From: Hyphochytrium catenoides
Taxonomy: Eukaryota > Sar > Hyphochytriomycetes > Hyphochytriales > Hyphochytriaceae
Reading direction: 5' to 3'
NCBI GenBank assembly: GCA_900088475.1
Contig: LT578416.1
Span: 1 to 48,127, forward strand
DNA length: 48,127 bases
The translations under genes and the position numbers were made by a program. Under the pieces are notes generated by a model that worked only from the letters and a program-made list of their open reading frames with translations, did no database searches and was not told the origin of the DNA. Of the stretch, positions 1-8,243 are shown piece by piece; positions within the stretch are counted from its first letter, which is position 1, and every line of letters begins with the position of its first letter.

Positions 1-253
1 GTAATTGTTAAATTTTCAAAGATATCTTTGGTTTTTCTTTGGTTTTGAGAAGCGAGTCATGGGATTTGAACCCATTAAAAATGTTGAACCTGATTTTTGT
101 TTTGTCTATAAAGGAAAAAAACTCGCCTTCTTCTTCTATAAAAAAANAAAAAAAAAGTAAAAAAGTATTTTAGAAATTTTAATAAAATCTTTTGAAAAAA
201 CAAGAGAATATCATTTAAATTTCATTGAACACCTTTAATCTTTTTTAAATACT
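1..253. repeat. Inverted repeat 1, arm A
   Basis: Reverse complement of 5691-5946, nearly identical apart from poly-A/T length differences and an ambiguous base at 147. It contains a tRNA-like element (50-127, minus). The window starts inside this repeat, so the contig was probably cut where assembly became ambiguous. Confidence 0.9.
50..127 (-). other. Degenerate tRNA-like element, copy 1A
   Basis: On the minus strand a 7-bp acceptor (GGCGAGT with ACTCGCT) encloses a good T arm, GGGTTCAAATCCC, but D and anticodon arms are not convincing and no standard anticodon loop forms. The same element is at 5819-5897, and related ones with the same T arm are at 31287-31354 and 39041-39107. It could be a tRNA remnant, a t-element used for RNA processing, or part of a tmRNA-like molecule; the sequence does not decide. 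Confidence 0.45.
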
Positions 254-284
254 AAAGAAAGCTCATTTTTATTTAATTATGATT

Positions 285-1541
285 TTAATATGCAATTAAA
301 AAATAATAAATAGGAATTACAAAAACAGCAAAAAAATATCGTCGAAGATATTCATAAATATCAAAATAAATGTCAGATGACCGATAAACTAAATATTTTT
401 CTACAAGACCAGTTAATGGCACTAAAATTATAAAAAAAATAAAATAAAATGCAGTTGCAACTTGTCCAATTAAAATGATATAATCTTCTACACCTTGTTG
501 GCCGACCCATCCCAAAAGAATAAAATCTGCAAATAACATCCAATAGAAAATTTTGAAAATAGGGCGAAATGTTGTGCTTCGAACTTCTGAAGTATTTATA
601 AAAGGTAATGCTAATAAAATTAAAATAGAAACAAACATTGCAACAATTCCTCCGATTTTATCCGGAATTGATCGTAAAATTGCATAAAAAGGTAAAAAAT
701 ACCATTCTGGAACAATATGTGCAGGTGTTGATAATGCGTCTGCCATTAAATAATTATCTGGATGTCCTAATACATTTGGTTTAAAACAAATAATTAATAA
801 AAATATAAAAAATAAAGCAATAACACCTAATAAATCTTTAACATAAAAATAAGGATAAAATGGCAAATAATCTGTTTTTGCAGAAATTCCTAAAGGATTA
901 TTAGATCCTGTTTGATGTAATAAGACTAAATGAATAAAAGATAATCCCGCAATAATAAATGGTAAAAAATAATGTAAGCTAAAAAAACGATTTAAAGTTG
1001 GATTATCAATAGCAAAACCACCCCATAACCAAAGAACGATATCTTGACCAATTAAAGGGATCGCAGAAAATAAATTAGTAATTACCGTGGCTCCCCAAAA
1101 AGACATTTGCCCCCATGGTAAAATATATCCCATAAAGCCAGTGGCCATCATTAATAAAAAAATAATAACACCAGAACACCATAATGCTTCACGAGGATAC
1201 ATATAAGAACCATAATAAAGGCCTCGAAAAAGGTGAATATAAACAATCATAAAAAAAAAAGAAGCACCATTTGCATGAGCATAACGAATTAACCAACCAT
1301 ACTCAACATCTCTCATAATATGCTCAACACTACTAAAAGCATAATCAATATGTGGTGTGTAATGCATGGCTAAAAAAATACCTGTAATAATTTGTACAAC
1401 TAACATGATACCAGCTAATGACCCAAAACCATAATAATAGTTTAAATTAGTTGGCGTTGGGTAATCAATAATATGATTATTAATTAAGCTTAATAATGGA
1501 TTATTATTAAAAATGCGGTTTTTAGTATAATTAATATGCAT
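285..1541 (-). CDS. cob: Apocytochrome b (complex III)
   Basis: Encodes a 418-residue cytochrome b, the haem-bearing membrane subunit of the bc1 complex that oxidises quinol at the inner membrane. The typical [14 protein letters not shown] motif of the Qo site and [14 protein letters not shown] (the PEWY loop) are both present, with eight or more hydrophobic segments. Usual length is about 380-390; the extra residues are at the two ends, including a hydrophobic C-terminus after the last conserved helix. ATG at 1541 is followed by an extended leader [15 protein letters not shown]. First gene of the minus-strand cob-to-nad11 block; no tRNA separates it from rps14. Confidence 0.97.
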   Translation of the reverse strand: MHINYTKNRIFNNNPLLSLINNHIIDYPTPTNLNYYYGFGSLAGIMLVVQIITGIFLAMHYTPHIDYAFSSVEHIMRDVEYGWLIRYAHANGASFFFMIVYIHLFRGLYYGSYMYPREALWCSGVIIFLLMMATGFMGYILPWGQMSFWGATVITNLFSAIPLIGQDIVLWLWGGFAIDNPTLNRFFSLHYFLPFIIAGLSFIHLVLLHQTGSNNPLGISAKTDYLPFYPYFYVKDLLGVIALFFIFLLIICFKPNVLGHPDNYLMADALSTPAHIVPEWYFLPFYAILRSIPDKIGGIVAMFVSILILLALPFINTSEVRSTTFRPIFKIFYWMLFADFILLGWVGQQGVEDYIILIGQVATAFYFIFFIILVPLTGLVEKYLVYRSSDIYFDIYEYLRRYFFAVFVIPIYYFLIAY

Positions 1542-1601
1542 GCTAAACTAAAAACCAAAGCACGTACAACATAAATATATCAAAACTATATTTCTAAATT
1601 T

Positions 1602-1898
1602 TTAAAGTTTAAATAACCCGGGAATATTTCCGCGCGATGCAAAATCTTTTAAAAAATGACGTGACATTTTAAATTGACTATAAGTCCCTCGAACACGAGA
1701 CGAAAAAACACAATATTTATATTGTTTTGCAATACTTATATGTCTAAATTTGCTAAGTTTTTTAAATATTTTTTGACGTAATTCCGGTTCTAATTTTTGG
1801 TTTTTATATAAAGATTTATAAATTAAATATTTTATATAATTTTTAAAAAAAATTTCCCGTCTTTTTTTTTCTTTTCTAACAGCTCGTTTAATTAACAT
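1602..1898 (-). CDS. rps14: Ribosomal protein S14
   Basis: 98-residue basic protein of the small ribosomal subunit. The conserved C-terminal half is clear: RVRGTYSQFKMSRHFLKDFA then GNIPGLFKL, matching the family pattern of R-x-RG-x-Y-x-x-F-x-[LM]SR-x-x-[FL]-x-[DE]-x-A. It lies directly upstream of cob on the same strand rather than between rpl5 and rps8, its ancestral place. A decayed partial copy occurs at 39117-39299. ATG start at 1898; length is normal. Confidence 0.93.
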   Translation of the reverse strand: MLIKRAVRKEKKRREIFFKNYIKYLIYKSLYKNQKLEPELRQKIFKKLSKFRHISIAKQYKYCVFSSRVRGTYSQFKMSRHFLKDFASRGNIPGLFKL

Positions 1899-1926
1899 GT
1901 TTTTTTAATAATAACTAGATTTTTTA

Positions 1927-2000
1927 TGGAGATAAGCGGACTTGAACCGCTAGCCTTATGTATGCAAAACATACGCTCTACCAAATTAAGCTATACCCCC
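1927..2000 (-). tRNA. trnA(ugc): tRNA-Ala (UGC)
   Basis: Cloverleaf on the minus strand: acceptor GGGGGTA/TATCTCC with two G-U pairs, anticodon stem TATGT/ACATA around loop TTTGCAT (anticodon TGC), T arm GCGGTTCAAGTCCGC, discriminator A. Confidence 0.93.
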
Positions 2001-2003
2001 TTT

Positions 2004-2074
2004 AGGTGCATTGGGGATCGAACCCAAGACGTTCAAATTAAAAGTCTGATGCTCTACCAACTGAGCTATACACC
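2004..2074 (-). tRNA. trnK(uuu): tRNA-Lys (UUU)
   Basis: Minus-strand cloverleaf with acceptor GGTGTAT/ATGCACC, D arm AGCTCAGTTGGTAGAGC, anticodon stem TCAGA/TTTGA around loop CTTTTAA (anticodon TTT) and T arm TTGGGTTCGATCCCCAA. Three bases from trnA. Confidence 0.93.
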
Positions 2075-2131
2075 TTGTAAGATTTCAATAATTTTATTGT
2101 AACGACAGCTGAATGTTTGATTATAACAAAA

Positions 2132-2446
2132 TTATGCTTTTAATAAACACATCTCATCAATGGAAATATTCCCTCTTGTTTTTGCATATACTACTAAAAT
2201 AGCTAAACCAATGGCAGATTCTGCTGCAGCGACAGTAATAACAAAAAGAGAAAAAATTTGACCATATAAATTATTTAAGAGAATTGAACTTGCAATTAAA
2301 TTTAAATTTACAGCTAAAAGCATAATTTCAATAGCCATTAGAGTTGCAAGAATACTTTTACGATTAAAAACTATACCTAACACCCCAATTACAAATAATA
2401 TAATGGAAAGTGTTATACATTTTCTAAGAAGTCTCAAAAGAATCAT
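2132..2446 (-). CDS. nad4L: NADH dehydrogenase subunit 4L
   Basis: 104-residue complex I membrane subunit with three hydrophobic helices and the conserved MAIEIMLLAVNLN segment carrying the membrane-embedded glutamate. ATG at 2446 is chosen because the protein then has the usual 100-residue length; longer in-frame upstream sequence runs into the 3' end of nad1. Co-directional with nad1 and nad11, forming a nad11-nad1-nad4L complex I operon. Confidence 0.94.
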   Translation of the reverse strand: MILLRLLRKCITLSIILFVIGVLGIVFNRKSILATLMAIEIMLLAVNLNLIASSILLNNLYGQIFSLFVITVAAAESAIGLAILVVYAKTRGNISIDEMCLLKA

Positions 2447-2466
2447 CGTGGTTTTTTTATATAAAA

Positions 2467-3459
2467 TTATGAAAGTTGAATTGTAAATATTGTTACAATC
2501 ATTGAAGAGGTAATCATTGTGTAGCCCATGGCAGTCGGTAAGTGAACTTTCCAACCTAATTTCATTAATTGGTCATAACGATAACGAGGAAATGCTGCCC
2601 GAACCCAAATAAAAAGAATTAAAAAACATATTGTTTTTAATGCAAGCCAGCTACAACCTGGAATCCAGGTAAAAGGAAATATATTAAAAAGGGGTAACCA
2701 TCCACCTAAAAACAATATGGAACAAAAAGCACTCATTAAAATCATATTTGAATATTCTCCCAAAAAAAATAAAGCAAATCCCATAGAAGAATATTCTACA
2801 TTATAACCTGCAACAAGTTCAGCTTCCGCTTCAGGCAAATCAAAAGGATGTCTATTTGTTTCAGCTAGCATCGTAATAATAAACATTAAAAATAATGGAA
2901 AAAGATAATAAAAAAAAAAGCCTTGTTTCTGAGTTTCAATAATTTTAGATAAATTTAATGAACCAGTAAACTGCATTATGTTGACAAGAACAAATGCCAT
3001 AGAAATTTCATATGAAATCATTTGTGCTGTAGATCGAAGTGCTCCTAAGAAAGCATATTTTGAATTACTTGCCCAACCTGCAATAATAATACCATAAACA
3101 CCTAAAGAAGACATAGCAAATAAAAACAAAATACCTAAATCAGAATCTACATAATTTGCATCTTTTGTAAAAGGTATTACTGACCAGCTTGTAATACTTA
3201 AAAAAAAAGTCAAAACTGGAGCAAACACAAATAAAAGGATGTTTGCATGGCTTGGTAAAATAGTTTCTTTAACAAATAGTTTTAATCCATCGGCTAAAGG
3301 TTGTAATAAACCAAAAATTCCTACAACATTAGGACCTTTACGTCGTTGCATTCCTGCCATAATTTTTCTTTCTGCAAGAGTCAAATAAGCAACTGCAATT
3401 AAAAGAGGTATTACTATTAGTAAAAATCTAAAAAGTGATTCTATAATTTTAAAAATCAT
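2467..3459 (-). CDS. nad1: NADH dehydrogenase subunit 1
   Basis: 330-residue membrane subunit of complex I at the junction with the quinone site. Conserved features include [20 protein letters not shown] near the N-terminus, [26 protein letters not shown] and the C-terminal [15 protein letters not shown]. The ATG overlaps the TGA stop of nad11 by four bases, which implies a co-transcribed, translationally coupled pair. Length is normal. Confidence 0.97.
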   Translation of the reverse strand: MIFKIIESLFRFLLIVIPLLIAVAYLTLAERKIMAGMQRRKGPNVVGIFGLLQPLADGLKLFVKETILPSHANILLFVFAPVLTFFLSITSWSVIPFTKDANYVDSDLGILFLFAMSSLGVYGIIIAGWASNSKYAFLGALRSTAQMISYEISMAFVLVNIMQFTGSLNLSKIIETQKQGFFFYYLFPLFLMFIITMLAETNRHPFDLPEAEAELVAGYNVEYSSMGFALFFLGEYSNMILMSAFCSILFLGGWLPLFNIFPFTWIPGCSWLALKTICFLILFIWVRAAFPRYRYDQLMKLGWKVHLPTAMGYTMITSSMIVTIFTIQLS

Positions 3460-5444
3460 ATAAAGTTTTTAATATTTTTATTTTCTTTTGTTAATTTAGT
3501 CATAATTTTTGAATTAGATGAAATTAAGTTTGTTTTATAAAAATTTTTTATAGAAAATGTTAAAAATTGTTTTTCATAAATTAATTTTAAATGTAATTTT
3601 TTATTTAAACTTGTAAAACAATAATTATAATTTTTATTTTTATATAATTTTTGGATAAAAGTTAAATGACGAAATAATATTTTAGTTCCAACTATTGAAA
3701 AAAAATCTTTAAAATCAATAGCGTTATTTTTTGTTGGATTAATTATTTTTTTAATTTGTTGACGTAAATCTATAATATTAATATATGAGCCTGTTTTTTG
3801 AAAAGGATTCCAATAAGGTAAAATAATTTTTGTTACTTCTGTATATTCATTTCCAATAAAACTATGGCAAATACTGTATTTTGAATTTACTAATTCTTTT
3901 AATAAAGGTATATTTTTTTTATGTATATTTATAAAATAAACAAAATCACTTGTTTTTTTTGGCGTAAACATATTAATTCCTAATTCCATTTGATTAATTA
4001 AAGAACTTGTTTGAGAAATAAAATTTATTATATTTTTTTTTTTTTTACTATAAATACGAAATTGAATTTCTTTTAATAAATAAGAAATAGATTTTAAATT
4101 ATTATGGTATCCAATGAAAATTTGCGGGTTTTTTGCTTTTACTAATTGTTGACAAATTTTATGTTTACCTTCTGCAATTTGTTTTAACAGTTCTGTTGAA
4201 AGTCCGTATTGTTGCATTGGGTATGTATTTTTTAAAAAATTCCCGATATATACAATTGTTGTAACATTTTCTGTAATATTTTTTTTAATTTTAATATTTA
4301 AATTTGGAATTTCATAACGTAAATTAGAAGATATAATTAAAATAAAATCACTTGTTTCAGCCATTTCAAAATTATTTGGGAATTTATAATTAAATTCAAA
4401 ATCATAATTATTCATGTTTAAAGAGACACTTTGAATTGATTCAACTCCTAAAGAATAACCTAAATGTTGAAAGAATGCTAATGATTCTAAATCTAAATCG
4501 TTGTCGCAAATAAAACGAAATTGTGTTTTTTTATATTTTTTACAAGAATTTATTTCGTTAAGCAGTAAAAAAAAATTTAGACTTGTTTTTTTTTTCGTTA
4601 ATGTTTGTTTAAAAAAACATGAAGAAATTTGTTGTGTTTTTAAGCCATCAAAAAAATAACGTGCTTTATCTGTAATCCAAACATCATTTATATGTGGACA
4701 AGATTTCGGAGAAATACGAACAATTTCATTATTAAAAATATCGATTTTAATATTTGCTCCTGCAGCATCATTTAAATCGAAAGAATAATAAGATGTTAAA
4801 TCCCACGGACGTGCTAAAAAAGCATATGGTTTTGATGTTAATGCACCAACAGGGCATAAATCAATAATATTACCAGATAATTCATTTTTTAAAATATGAT
4901 TAATATAAAAACCAATTTCTGTTGAAACTCCACGACCAGATGTTCCTAAAGTACCATCACCTGCAATTTGTTCAATAAATCTAACACAACGGGTACATTG
5001 AATGCATCTTGTCATAACTGTTTTAATTATGGCATTAAAATATTTATCTTCTACCACTCTTTTATTTTTATGATAAAAACGCGTACGATCAGAACCATAC
5101 ATAAAAGTTTGATCTTGTAAATCACATTCACCTCCTTGGTCACAAATCGGACAATCTAGTGGATGGTTTATTAATAAAAATTCTAAAACGCTTTCTCTTG
5201 CTTTTCGAACTAAAGGTGTATTTGTATATATAACCATGTTATCTCCTGCAGGCATGGAGCAAGAAACGATTGGTTTAGGAAATTTTTCTATTTCAACTAA
5301 ACACATTCTACAATTTCCAGCAACAAAAAGTTCTTTATGATAACAAAATCTTGGGATATCTTCTTTTAAATATTCACAAACTTGTAAAACGCTATTTCCT
5401 TTATTTACTAAAAGAATTTTATTATTAATTGTAATCGTTATCAT
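3456..5444 (-). CDS. nad11: NADH dehydrogenase subunit 11 (75 kDa, NuoG)
   Basis: 662-residue iron-sulphur subunit of the complex I peripheral arm. Cluster ligands are visible: C34, C45, C48, C62 for the 2Fe-2S ferredoxin domain; H94, C98, C101, C107 (motif [15 protein letters not shown]) for one 4Fe-4S cluster; C147, C150, C153 and C197 for the next. The molybdopterin-oxidoreductase-like C-terminal half (about 220-662) is retained but Lys/Asn-rich and divergent, unlike relatives in which only the first domain is mitochondrial. ATG at 5444 gives the ferredoxin start; upstream in-frame codons lie in trnS. Stop is TGA. Confidence 0.96.
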   Translation of the reverse strand: MITITINNKILLVNKGNSVLQVCEYLKEDIPRFCYHKELFVAGNCRMCLVEIEKFPKPIVSCSMPAGDNMVIYTNTPLVRKARESVLEFLLINHPLDCPICDQGGECDLQDQTFMYGSDRTRFYHKNKRVVEDKYFNAIIKTVMTRCIQCTRCVRFIEQIAGDGTLGTSGRGVSTEIGFYINHILKNELSGNIIDLCPVGALTSKPYAFLARPWDLTSYYSFDLNDAAGANIKIDIFNNEIVRISPKSCPHINDVWITDKARYFFDGLKTQQISSCFFKQTLTKKKTSLNFFLLLNEINSCKKYKKTQFRFICDNDLDLESLAFFQHLGYSLGVESIQSVSLNMNNYDFEFNYKFPNNFEMAETSDFILIISSNLRYEIPNLNIKIKKNITENVTTIVYIGNFLKNTYPMQQYGLSTELLKQIAEGKHKICQQLVKAKNPQIFIGYHNNLKSISYLLKEIQFRIYSKKKKNIINFISQTSSLINQMELGINMFTPKKTSDFVYFINIHKKNIPLLKELVNSKYSICHSFIGNEYTEVTKIILPYWNPFQKTGSYINIIDLRQQIKKIINPTKNNAIDFKDFFSIVGTKILFRHLTFIQKLYKNKNYNYCFTSLNKKLHLKLIYEKQFLTFSIKNFYKTNLISSNSKIMTKLTKENKNIKNFI

Positions 5445-5495
5445 TTTAAAATAAAATTTTAGTTTTTTTATCATAAAAATACAATATTTTTGAAT

Positions 5496-5582
5496 TGAAA
5501 AGGATGGGATTCGAACCCATGACATATAAATATATGTTTTGGTTTAGCAAACCAACACTTTCAACCGCTCAGTCACCTTTTC
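5496..5582 (-). tRNA. trnS(gcu): tRNA-Ser (GCU)
   Basis: Minus-strand class II tRNA with acceptor GAAAAGG/CCTTTTC, anticodon stem TTGGT/ACCAA around TTGCTAA (anticodon GCT), a long variable arm and T arm TGGGTTCGAATCCCA; discriminator A. Confidence 0.93.
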
Positions 5583-5595
5583 TTTTTAAGTTTAT

Positions 5596-5677
5596 TGAAA
5601 GGGGCAGGATTCGAACCTGCGTAGACAATGTCAATAGATTTACAGTCTATCGCTTTTAACCACTCAGCCACCCTTTC
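5596..5677 (-). tRNA. trnY(gua): tRNA-Tyr (GUA)
   Basis: Minus-strand tRNA with acceptor GAAAGGG/CCCTTTC, anticodon stem ATAGA/TCTAT around CTGTAAA (anticodon GTA), a bacterial-style long variable arm, T arm GCAGGTTCGAATCCTGC, discriminator A. Confidence 0.93.
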
Positions 5678-5690
5678 TTTCTAATATAAT

Positions 5691-5946
5691 AGTATTTAAA
5701 AAAGATTAAAGGTGTTCAATGAAATTTAAATGATATTCTCTTGTTTTTTCAAAAGATTTTATTAAAATTTCTAAAATACTTTTTTACTTTTTTTTTTTCT
5801 TTTTTTATAGAAGAAGAAGGCGAGTTTTTTTTCCTTTATAGACAAAACAAAAATCAGGTTCAACATTTTTAATGGGTTCAAATCCCATGACTCGCTTCTC
5901 AAAACCAAAGAAAAACCAAAGATATCTTTGAAAATTTAACAATTAC
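5691..5946. repeat. Inverted repeat 1, arm B
   Basis: Matches the reverse complement of 1-253. Together the arms bracket the minus-strand cob-to-trnY block, so recombination between them would invert that block. Ends 17 bases before the atp8 start. Confidence 0.9.
5819..5897 (+). other. Degenerate tRNA-like element, copy 1B
   Basis: Acceptor GGCGAGT/ACTCGCT and T arm GGGTTCAAATCCC are well formed, but the interior is poly-T rich and lacks a standard D arm and 7-nt anticodon loop. It lies between divergently transcribed trnY and atp8, so it might serve as a processing signal for the atp8 transcript. Same family as 31287-31354 and 39041-39107. Confidence 0.45.
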
Positions 5947-5963
5947 AACAACTACCTCAAACA

Positions 5964-6323
5964 ATGCCTCAATTTGATCATTTAACCTTTGCCAGTCAGC
6001 TTTTTTGGTTTTGTACTATTTTCTCCGCTTTTTTTTTAATTTTGACTTATTTATTTTCGCCTGTATTAAGTTTATATGTGAAACTATCACAAAAAAAAAT
6101 AAAATCTCATTTTAATTTTTTGTTAAAACAAGTTTTAAATTTTTTATTTACGATTTCAGTATTTTTATTTCGTTCAAAAAAATTAAATGAGTTTAAACTT
6201 TTTAAAATTTTATTTTTTTCTAGTGTATTATTTTTTAATATTAAAGAAAGTGAAACATTTGAATTTCAAAATAAGAACATCGAGATAAAGCATGAAATTT
6301 TACTAAATCATTTAAAAAAATAA
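5964..6323 (+). CDS. atp8: ATP synthase F0 subunit 8
   Basis: 119-residue subunit of the F0 stator in the inner membrane. The N-terminus MPQFDHLTFASQLFWF is the diagnostic atp8/ymf19 signature (MPQ-x-D-x-x-TF-x-x-Q-x-FW), followed by one transmembrane helix to about residue 38. The remaining 80 residues are hydrophobic/basic and poorly conserved, as in other protist atp8 proteins. The 50 bases after the stop are repeated after the stop of orf310. Confidence 0.93.
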   Translation: MPQFDHLTFASQLFWFCTIFSAFFLILTYLFSPVLSLYVKLSQKKIKSHFNFLLKQVLNFLFTISVFLFRSKKLNEFKLFKILFFSSVLFFNIKESETFEFQNKNIEIKHEILLNHLKK

Positions 6324-6372
6324 ATTTTGCACATTGCCGTATTTATCGATGATTTAACTTTTAAAAATGTTT
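6321..6372 (+). repeat. Dispersed direct repeat, copy at atp8 3' end
   Basis: About 50 bases starting at the atp8 stop codon (TAAATTTTGCACATT onward) recur with three or so differences at 38942-38993, starting at the stop codon of orf310. Both copies are 3' flanks in the same orientation, suggesting duplicated 3' processing sequence or a recombination junction. Confidence 0.85.
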
Positions 6373-6587
6373 CATGAAACTTAAATGATATGAGATTTTA
6401 ATTTTTTTTTCCAAACAACTTTTTTAAGTATTCTTTTCTTTTATCTCTTTTTTAATTTTAAATTAAACCTTCTATTAAAGAACCAATGATAATTTGTTCT
6501 AATTTAAGTATTTTCTGGATTCCAGTCCCAGCGTTGGTCAATAGATGGCAAAGATATCGTTGAATTCCTTTTTCTAAAAAAACTCGC

Positions 6588-7373
6588 ATGTTTTTTAAAG
6601 TAATAAAACAACTTATTTTTTCAAATAAGTTTAAAATATTTCTTCTTTTAAATGTAATTAACATAATTTGTGTCTTGGTTCTATTCAATGATATAACGAG
6701 CATTTTCGAAAAACTTCAAAACTTTTTTGAAAAAAATCAAGAGACTCCGACAGGATCGGAAGTTTTAGAAGAAACTGTTCAAACAGCTGAAATAAATGAA
6801 ACAAATGAAATAAAACCAAAGGAACAAGAAAACGAGTCGGAGGTAAAACAAACCAAAGAATCATTGATCACCAAACTCAAAAAATATGCTCCTTATGTCA
6901 TCGGTGGCATCTTCATAATGGCTGCGGGATATGCGGGATACCATTTTTTTTGTAATAGTGGAAATGATGGTGGTGGTGGTGGTCCCGATTTTTCACCTAG
7001 CGAGAACATACTGTCGGAAAGCTCAGCAGAAATGACAGAAGAAATAAGACTAATTCCAGAACTGCCACTGAATTTTGTTGATCTTCGAGAAGGTTTTCCT
7101 CCTGGTACTCGAAAGGCTATGGTGTCTATCTTAAAGTATTTACAAGTCGTTACAGCTAGAGAAGACATTGATCAGATTGCTGCTATAGGTAGATACGAGT
7201 ACGCCCTTTGGAAAAATACAGATATCTCGGACTATGAGTCGAAAGAAGATTTAGATGAGCCGCTTATCCCTGAGAATTATGACTTAGACTCATTGGATGA
7301 CGAGCAAATCATAGCATTAATGAAAAAGTTACCATTGTGGGAATTCTGGGAAAATATAGACAAATTCAGATAA
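6588..7373 (+). CDS. Lineage-specific two-segment membrane protein (orf261)
   Basis: 261 residues, no recognised family. Hydrophobic segment at about 16-35, acidic/polar linker 36-97 rich in Glu, Thr and Asn, second hydrophobic segment 101-121, a glycine run near 128-132, then an acidic soluble tail. Residues about 39-100 are almost identical to part of the downstream 685-residue ORF, and 190 bases of DNA (6703-6892 against 8398-8587) differ at only a few positions, so the genes are recent partial duplicates. The C-terminal third is more GC-rich than neighbouring genes. Start ATG at 6588. Function unknown; an inner-membrane anchored factor is an inference from topology. Confidence 0.75.
   Translation: MFFKVIKQLIFSNKFKIFLLLNVINIICVLVLFNDITSIFEKLQNFFEKNQETPTGSEVLEETVQTAEINETNEIKPKEQENESEVKQTKESLITKLKKYAPYVIGGIFIMAAGYAGYHFFCNSGNDGGGGGPDFSPSENILSESSAEMTEEIRLIPELPLNFVDLREGFPPGTRKAMVSILKYLQVVTAREDIDQIAAIGRYEYALWKNTDISDYESKEDLDEPLIPENYDLDSLDDEQIIALMKKLPLWEFWENIDKFR
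6703..6892 (+). repeat. 190-bp direct repeat, copy 1 (within orf261)
   Basis: Encodes the acidic linker shared by orf261 and the 685-residue ORF. Matches 8398-8587 with no indels and under ten substitutions; sequence before and after diverges sharply. Confidence 0.92.
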
Positions 7374-7374
7374 A

Positions 7375-7446
7375 GGTGGGATAGTTTAATTGGTAGAACA
7401 ATGGATTCATGCTCCATGAGTAGGGGTTCAAGTCCCTTTTCCATCG
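7375..7446 (+). tRNA. trnM(cau): tRNA with CAU anticodon (Met or Ile)
   Basis: Acceptor GGTGGGA/TTCCATC, D arm AGTTTAATTGGTAGAAC, anticodon stem ATGGA/TCCAT around TTCATGC (CAT), T arm AGGGGTTCAAGTCCCTT. Paired 1:72 position fits an elongator; whether it is Met or lysidine-modified Ile cannot be told from the sequence. Separates orf261 from atp9. Confidence 0.88.
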
Positions 7447-7468
7447 CATGGAAAATAACAAGATATAA

Positions 7469-7864
<396 letters not shown>

Positions 7865-7869
7865 TTGTA

Positions 7870-8232
7870 ACATCTTCTTCTAAAAAGACAAAAAAAGAAT
7901 TTAGAACCCATTCTCAATTAAGTTTACTAAAAAACTTAAAAGTTGTTAAAAAGAAAAAAAAAAAAACATGTTTTTGTAAAACGAAATCTGTCTGATATTT
8001 TTTTATGGCATTTTTTATACCATTATTTATTGAAAACACATCAAAAATATTCTGTTATTCATTTTTTTAATCTTTTAAGTTATTTAATAACGCCGACCCT
8101 ACATAAATATAAACAATATTTGATAAAAAAACATGTTTTAAAATTAGTGTTAATTTCTTTACTTCCAAAGACCAAATATTGATATATTGATAACCCTCTT
8201 AGATCGAACTTTTAAACAACCTTTCTCTTTAT
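7870..8232 (+). pseudogene. rps3: Duplicated 3' end of rps3 plus its downstream spacer
   Basis: 363 bases matching 26671-27032 at about 99 per cent: the last ~100 codons of rps3, its TGA stop and about 50 bases of the rps3-rps13 spacer. Differences are a few substitutions and one added A in the run near 7960, which shifts the frame relative to the real gene. It sits between the atp9 stop and the 685-residue ORF, so it is a non-functional passenger or supplies leader sequence for that ORF. Confidence 0.92.
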
Positions 8233-8243
8233 TAATAAAACCA

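Noticed and set aside
3456-3458. UGA read as tryptophan
   Set aside because: TGA ends nad11, rps2 and rps3 at the expected points and Trp is encoded by TGG in conserved motifs, so the standard code fits.
7943-8182. A 79-codon open frame after atp9
   Set aside because: It is the duplicated rps3 tail read in its original frame; no start context or independent conservation supports a gene.
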